A program made the position numbers and the translations under genes. The notes under the pieces are model-generated. The model was not told the origin of the DNA. It worked only from the letters and a program-made list of their open reading frames with translations, and searched no databases. Shown piece after piece: positions 60,201-64,000 of a stretch of 64,000 nt of DNA. Every line of letters starts with the position of its first letter. The first letter of the stretch is position 1. The DNA is from Halobellus captivus (lineage in GTDB: Archaea > Halobacteriota > Halobacteria > Halobacteriales > Haloferacaceae): assembly GCF_003697845.1 (NCBI RefSeq), contig NZ_RDQE01000007.1, forward strand, positions 155,534 through 219,533, read 5' to 3'.

Positions 60201-62255
60201 GTGTCAACGCAGCTGGCCGAGGTCGAGACGCTGTTCCTCCACGAGGCTCGGAGCGACTACACCGTGGTCGCGAACCGGGACGGGAGCCGGGTGCTTCGCG
60301 GTCGCTTGGAGCTCAAGGAGACGTCGGCGGGCCCCAGACCCGGGAAGTTCCGCGTCATCAGGGACGGCGAGGACCACCCCCGGTCACCCGACGAGTTCGT
60401 CGACCTCGCCCGTGCGGCCTCGCGGATCCGGATCTCCGAACAGACCTCGCCGGAACGCCGCGAGCGTCTCCGGGAGATGCTCGGCGGCTACCAGCTGGAG
60501 GCGATGACGGTCCGGACCTGTCGACGCTGCGCGAACGACGGCCGCTACGGTCCGATCACGGCCGAAACCGCGATCGAACACAACGGCGAGCACGTCTGTC
60601 GGGACTGTGCCCGCCGCGAGCTCGAACGCGAGCTGTCGTACAAGGGCGATTTCACTGGCGCGGCGGAGGAGCGGTTGGAGGAGCTCCTCTACGACTCGAA
60701 GGACCTCGACCGGATCATCAACCTGCTCTCGGGCGGGCTCGACCCCGATCTGACCAAGTACGACGAGGTGTCGGCCACCGTCGACGACGTCTCGCCGGTG
60801 CGAACCGACGAGCTCGACCTCCACCCCGATCTGGCCGATCACGTCCAGGGCCGCTTCGAGGAGCTGTTGCCCGTCCAGAGCCTCTCGGTGCGGAACGGCC
60901 TGCTCGACGGCGACGACCAGCTCGTCGTGAGCGCGACCGCGACGGGGAAGACCCTCGTCGGCGAGCTGGCCGGGATCGACCGGGCGCTTCGCGGGGAGGG
61001 AAAGCTCCTCTTTCTGGTCCCGCTCGTCGCGCTCGCCAACCAGAAGCACGAGGACTTCGAGGACCGCTACGGCGACGTACTCGACGTCTCGATCCGCGTG
61101 GGATCCTCCCGGATCGCCGACGACGGCAACCGCTTCGACCCGAACGCGGACGTGATCGTCGGAACCTACGAGGGGATCGACCACGCGCTCCGGACCGGGA
61201 AGGACCTCGGCGACGTGGGAACGGTCGTCATCGACGAGGTCCACACGCTGAAGGAGGGCGAGCGTGGTCACCGGCTCGACGGCCTGATCTCCCGGCTGAA
61301 GTACTACAGCGAGGACCGGATGGCGACCCATGAGGGCTACGGCGGCACCCAGTTCGTCTACCTCTCGGCGACGGTCGGCAATCCCGAGTGGCTCACCGAG
61401 AAGCTGCGTGCCACCCTCATCGAGTTCGAGGAGCGCCCCGTCCCCATCGAGCGCCACGTCACGTTCGCGGACGGCCGCGAGAAGGCCGAGATCGCCGACA
61501 AGCTCGTCAAACGCGAGTTCGACACGAAGTCCTCGAAGGGGTACCGCGGGCAGACGATAATCTTCACCAACTCGCGGCGACGGTGTCACGAGATCAGCCG
61601 AAAGCTGCGATACGACTCCGCGCCGTACCACGCCGGGCTCGACTACGGCCGGCGCAAGAAGGTCGAGCGCATGTTCGGCGACCAGGAGCTGTCGGCGGTC
61701 GTGACCACCGCGGCGCTGGCCGCGGGCGTCGACTTCCCCGCCTCGCAGGTGATCTTCGACACGCTGGCGATGGGGATCGAGTGGCTCTCGGTCCAGGAGT
61801 TCTCCCAGATGCTCGGGCGGGCGGGCCGGCCGGACTACCACGACCGCGGCCGGGTGTACCTCCTCGTCGAGCCCGACGCCGTCTATCACAACTCGATGGA
61901 CCGAACCGAGGACGAGGTCGCGTTCACCCTGCTCAAGGGCGTGATGGAGGACGTGGCGACCCACTACGACGAGACGGCCGCCGTCGAGGAGACGCTGGCG
62001 AACGTCGTCGTCGCGGGCAAGCAGGCGAAGCGGCTCAACGACCGGATGATCGGCGACGTGCCGACGAAACACGCGGTCGGGAAGCTGCTCGAGTGGGAGT
62101 TCATCGACGGCTTCTCGCCGACGCCGCTCGGACGGGCGATCTGTCGGCACTTCCTCGCGCCCGACGAGGCGTTTCGGATCCTCGACGCGGTCCGGAGGGG
62201 AACTGACCCCTACGACCTCGTCGCGGACCTCGAGCTGTACGACGACGGGGAGTGA
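60201..62255 (+). CDS. Ski2-like DEAD/DEAH helicase with zinc finger (ASH-Ski2-like)
   Basis: A 684-residue superfamily 2 helicase. About 185 N-terminal residues hold an accessory region and a zinc finger (TCRRCANDGRYGP near 110 and HVCRDCARRE near 133). The helicase core follows: LLPVQSLSVRNGLLDG (Q motif-like), VVSATATGKTLVGELAG near 250-266 (Walker A), LFLVPLVALANQKHEDF, VVIDEVHTLKEGERGHRLD near 342-360 (DEVH), FVYLSATVGNPEW, then motifs with GQTIIFTNSRRRCH and VVTTAALAAGVDFPASQVIF near 500-519, and QMLGRAGRPDYHDRG near 536-550. It resembles the archaeal ASH-Ski2 group, which couples with RNase J and the exosome; that match is from memory. Starts at GTG 60201. Reads towards tRNA-Pro. Confidence 0.87.
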   Translation: MSTQLAEVETLFLHEARSDYTVVANRDGSRVLRGRLELKETSAGPRPGKFRVIRDGEDHPRSPDEFVDLARAASRIRISEQTSPERRERLREMLGGYQLEAMTVRTCRRCANDGRYGPITAETAIEHNGEHVCRDCARRELERELSYKGDFTGAAEERLEELLYDSKDLDRIINLLSGGLDPDLTKYDEVSATVDDVSPVRTDELDLHPDLADHVQGRFEELLPVQSLSVRNGLLDGDDQLVVSATATGKTLVGELAGIDRALRGEGKLLFLVPLVALANQKHEDFEDRYGDVLDVSIRVGSSRIADDGNRFDPNADVIVGTYEGIDHALRTGKDLGDVGTVVIDEVHTLKEGERGHRLDGLISRLKYYSEDRMATHEGYGGTQFVYLSATVGNPEWLTEKLRATLIEFEERPVPIERHVTFADGREKAEIADKLVKREFDTKSSKGYRGQTIIFTNSRRRCHEISRKLRYDSAPYHAGLDYGRRKKVERMFGDQELSAVVTTAALAAGVDFPASQVIFDTLAMGIEWLSVQEFSQMLGRAGRPDYHDRGRVYLLVEPDAVYHNSMDRTEDEVAFTLLKGVMEDVATHYDETAAVEETLANVVVAGKQAKRLNDRMIGDVPTKHAVGKLLEWEFIDGFSPTPLGRAICRHFLAPDEAFRILDAVRRGTDPYDLVADLELYDDGE

Positions 62256-62315
62256 GCCGCCGTCCGGAACGACGAACGAAACGCTTTAGCGGCTCATCCG
62301 GGTAGTGATGGGCAC

Positions 62316-62386
62316 GGGACCATGGGTTAGTGGTATACTTCGGGCCTTGGGTGCCCGTGACCCCGGTTCGAATCCGGGTGGTCCCA
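62316..62386 (+). tRNA. tRNA-Pro (anticodon TGG)
   Basis: A 71-base cloverleaf. Acceptor GGGACCA (62316-62322) pairs with TGGTCCC (62379-62385), discriminator A at 62386; anticodon stem CGGGC/GCCCG around CTTGGGT (anticodon TGG); T arm CCCGG-TTCGAAT-CCGGG. No intron and no encoded CCA. The downstream region holds partial copies of its 3' end (separate entry). Confidence 0.93.
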
Positions 62387-62530
62387 TCCTGCCGCTGCGA
62401 GCAGTCCGCGAGCAGCGGCAGGCGGAGCGGATTCGAAACAGGGAACGGAGCGAGCGGAGTGACTGAGGTTCGAATCCAGGTGGTCCCATCCTGCTGCGAG
62501 CAGTTCGCGAGCGCCGCGGTCGTGAATCCG
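62366..62530 (+). repeat. Partial duplications of the tRNA-Pro 3' end (att-like)
   Basis: After the tRNA 3' end (GGTTCGAATCCGGGTGGTCC and on, from 62365), a close copy GGTTCGAATCCAGGTGGTCC appears at about 62467. Each is followed by CATCCTG and then a CTGCGAGCAGT(C/T)CGCGAGC segment, so the repeat is at least 48 bases long with a period of about 100. A shorter third trace (TGAATCCGGGCGGCCCC, about 62524) follows. Typical of scars left when elements integrate at a tRNA gene. Confidence 0.7.
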
Positions 62531-62635
62531 GGCGGCCCCGCTCAGTCCCATGCTGACCAGGATCTCCCTTTCGTTCTTTCCTACTCCGCCGATCCCGGCG
62601 AAGCGTATTTCACTCGATGCTTCCTCGGGGAGGGC

Positions 62636-63907
62636 ATGGACGTCCTCTGTGTCGACGGCGATCCGGACTCCCTCGAGCGCACGGTGGCGTCCGTTCGGCG
62701 GGAACTCCCCGACGCGATGCCGCGTTCGGCGAGGACGGCCGAGGCGGCGCTCGATCTGCTCGCGACCGACTCGATCGACTGCGTCGTCAGCACGCTTGAA
62801 CTACCCGACGGAAGCGGGATCGACCTGCTGGAATCGGTACGGTCCTCCCACGGACCGCTTCCGTTCGTCCTCGCCCCGAGAGCGGGGGCCGGAAGCGAGT
62901 CGCTCGCCGCCGCCGCGGTCGAAGCCGGCGTCTCGGCGTACGTGCCGTCGGGGTCTGAGGACGGGGACGGGGGTCGATACGTGCGGATCGCCGCGTGCGT
63001 CCGCGACGCCGTCGAGGAAGGGATCGACTCGACGGCGTCCGAACACGCCCGCCAGCTCGGGGCGCTCCACGAGGCGAGCGTCGGGCTCATCGCCGCGACC
63101 AGCCACGAGCGCGTCGCGGAGGTGGCCGTCGCGGCCGCGAGCGACATCCACGGGCTGGAGGCCAGCACCGTGTACCTGTACGACGCCGACGCGAACGTGA
63201 TCGAACCGATCGCGTCGACGCCGGCCGCGTTGAACCTGTCCGGAGGCCCGCCGACGTACCGACCGGGCGAGAGCATCGTCTGGCGCGTCTTCGAGCGGGG
63301 CGAGCCGGAGGCGGTCGAGGACGTGCCGTCCGATCCGGACGCGTACAACCCGGACACGCCGATCCGGAGCCAACTCACCCTTCCGCTCGACGAGTACGGC
63401 GTTCTCGTGTCCGGCTCCCACGACCCGGGGACGTTCGACGAGCGCGACGTGACGCTCGGCCGGATCCTGGCGGGGAACGTCGTCGCGGCGCTCGAGCAGG
63501 TCGATCGGGCGCGAACGCTCGAGGAGCGGAACGAGCGGCTCGACGAGTTCGTCCGCGTCGTGAGCCACGACCTCCGGAACCCGCTCGCGGTCGCGACGGG
63601 GAGACTGGAGCTGGCTCGTGCAGAGCTGGCCGACGTCGGAATCGAGAGCGAGCACGTCTCGAGCGTCGAGTACGCGCTCGACCGGATCGAGGCCCTGATC
63701 GACGACCTGCTCCGACTCGCGAGGGAGAACGACGCGGACGTCGAGCTCGAGCCGCTCCGGCTGTCGGCGCTCGTCGACCACTGTCGCGGGGCCGTCGACA
63801 CGGAGAACGCGACCCTCCGGACGGAGACCGACCGTACCTTCCGCGGGGACCGCGGCCGCGTCCGCCAGTGTTTCGAGAATCTGGTTCGAAACAGCGTCGA
63901 GCATTAG
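62636..63907 (+). pseudogene. Sensor histidine kinase truncated by a probable insertion sequence
   Basis: The frame runs 423 residues from ATG 62636. It has a receiver-like domain (about 1-115) in which the phosphoacceptor position reads DCVVSTLELPDGSG, with Thr where Asp is expected, so it is a pseudo-receiver. A GAF-type domain follows (about 125-285, ASDIHGLEASTVYLYDADAN), then a HisKA domain with VRVVSHDLRNPLAVATGRLE near 302-321 (His box), and the start of the HATPase domain. It stops abruptly in the N box (QCFENLVRNSVEH) where GDDG and GxGxG boxes should follow. The sequence from about 63903 on is AT-rich and alien to it. TATTT at 62606-62610 is the TATA element for the ATG. The missing tail may lie beyond the window. 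Confidence 0.8.
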
Positions 63908-64000
63908 TGATAGTCATAACTTTTGAATAGATAGGAAGCGATCTATCCATGACTTTGCGAAGCTTATCCGATCGGCGTAGTCGTGAAAGATCGAACAGAT
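63901..64000 (+). mobile_element. Left end of a probable insertion sequence
   Basis: At about 63903 the sequence changes from a GC-rich kinase gene to AT-rich DNA (TAGTGATAGTCATAACTTTTGAATAGATAG). TAGAT (63928-63932) and ATCTA (63941-63945) form a small inverted repeat. An open frame starts at ATG 63949 and runs out of the window. The family cannot be told because neither the far end nor a transposase domain is visible. Confidence 0.55.
63949..64000 (+). CDS. Start of an unidentified reading frame, possibly transposase (partial)
   Basis: Only 17 codons are visible, beginning MTLRSLSDRRSRERSNR. It starts 46 bases inside the AT-rich segment that breaks the kinase gene, which is where an IS transposase gene would begin. 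The sequence is too short to assign to a family. Confidence 0.35.
   Translation, partial: MTLRSLSDRRSRERSNR

Noticed and set aside
62256..62315. Replication origin
   Set aside because: PCNA, a helicase and AT-rich spots occur in the window, but no orc1/cdc6 gene and no cluster of origin recognition boxes were found.
62387..62630. Further complete tRNA genes after tRNA-Pro
   Set aside because: The repeated pieces cover only the T arm and 3' acceptor half, with no anticodon arm.
1..64000. CRISPR array
   Set aside because: No set of regularly spaced identical repeats was seen; the tandem repeats found are only two or three units without spacers.

Overview
The window is chromosomal DNA of a halophilic archaeon (class Halobacteria). 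The signs are very high GC, strongly acidic predicted proteins, many leaderless genes with a TATA-like box about 25-33 bases before the start codon, and archaeal information-processing genes (PCNA, TFB, thermosome, RIO1, aDim2-type KH protein, NucS, uL16, archaeal GuaA subunit). Lipoproteins carry twin-arginine signals. A dispersed intergenic repeat seen twice here looks, from memory, like one common in Halorubrum, so Halorubraceae is my best guess; this is inference.

Layout. 1-19975 is ordinary core genome: a rhodanese/flavin reductase pair, phosphohexomutase, PCNA, a 7TM histidine kinase, a frameshifted MFS transporter, malate dehydrogenase, a creatininase-family amidohydrolase, an ABC exporter, RNase Z, a HIT hydrolase, a ParA-like protein with a degenerate P-loop, a TFB paralogue and a CARF-like/winged-helix regulator. 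20192-21856 is a GTPBP1-type GTPase. 21915-35323 is a nutrient-uptake block: potDBC diverging from potA, a 2-hydroxyacid dehydrogenase, a PLP aminotransferase, and a complete five-gene peptide/nickel-type ABC operon. Two AT-rich divergent intergenic regions control it. The layout suggests uptake of amines or peptides followed by transamination and keto-acid/hydroxyacid conversion.

35413-48535 holds pterin synthesis (mptD), an MFS carrier, an amidohydrolase of the SAH/MTA/5'-deoxyadenosine deaminase group, a zinc-ribbon protein sharing the NucS N-terminal domain, tyrS, a DUF460-type protein, rio1, a membrane protein carrying an IS200/IS605-like end inside its reading frame, the KH protein, a thermosome subunit and a LUD protein. 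48748-52972 has tRNA-Lys, a ParB-HTH-like protein and the pyrG-guaA-small protein operon. 53404-62255 includes a second 2-hydroxyacid dehydrogenase, a secreted acidic repeat protein, ahcY, a VapBC pair, nucS, uL16 and a Ski2-like helicase. The end, 62316-64000, is the mobile part: tRNA-Pro with partial duplications of its 3' end, then a sensor kinase cut off inside its ATPase domain by AT-rich DNA that appears to start an insertion sequence running out of the window.

I see no CRISPR array, rRNA, provirus or obvious multi-gene defence island. The strongest leads for something little described are the CARF-like regulator outside any CRISPR locus, the NucS-N/zinc-ribbon protein, the IS end domesticated into a coding sequence, the tRNA-Pro scar with the broken kinase, and a long dyad in the aminotransferase/peptide-transporter intergenic region.
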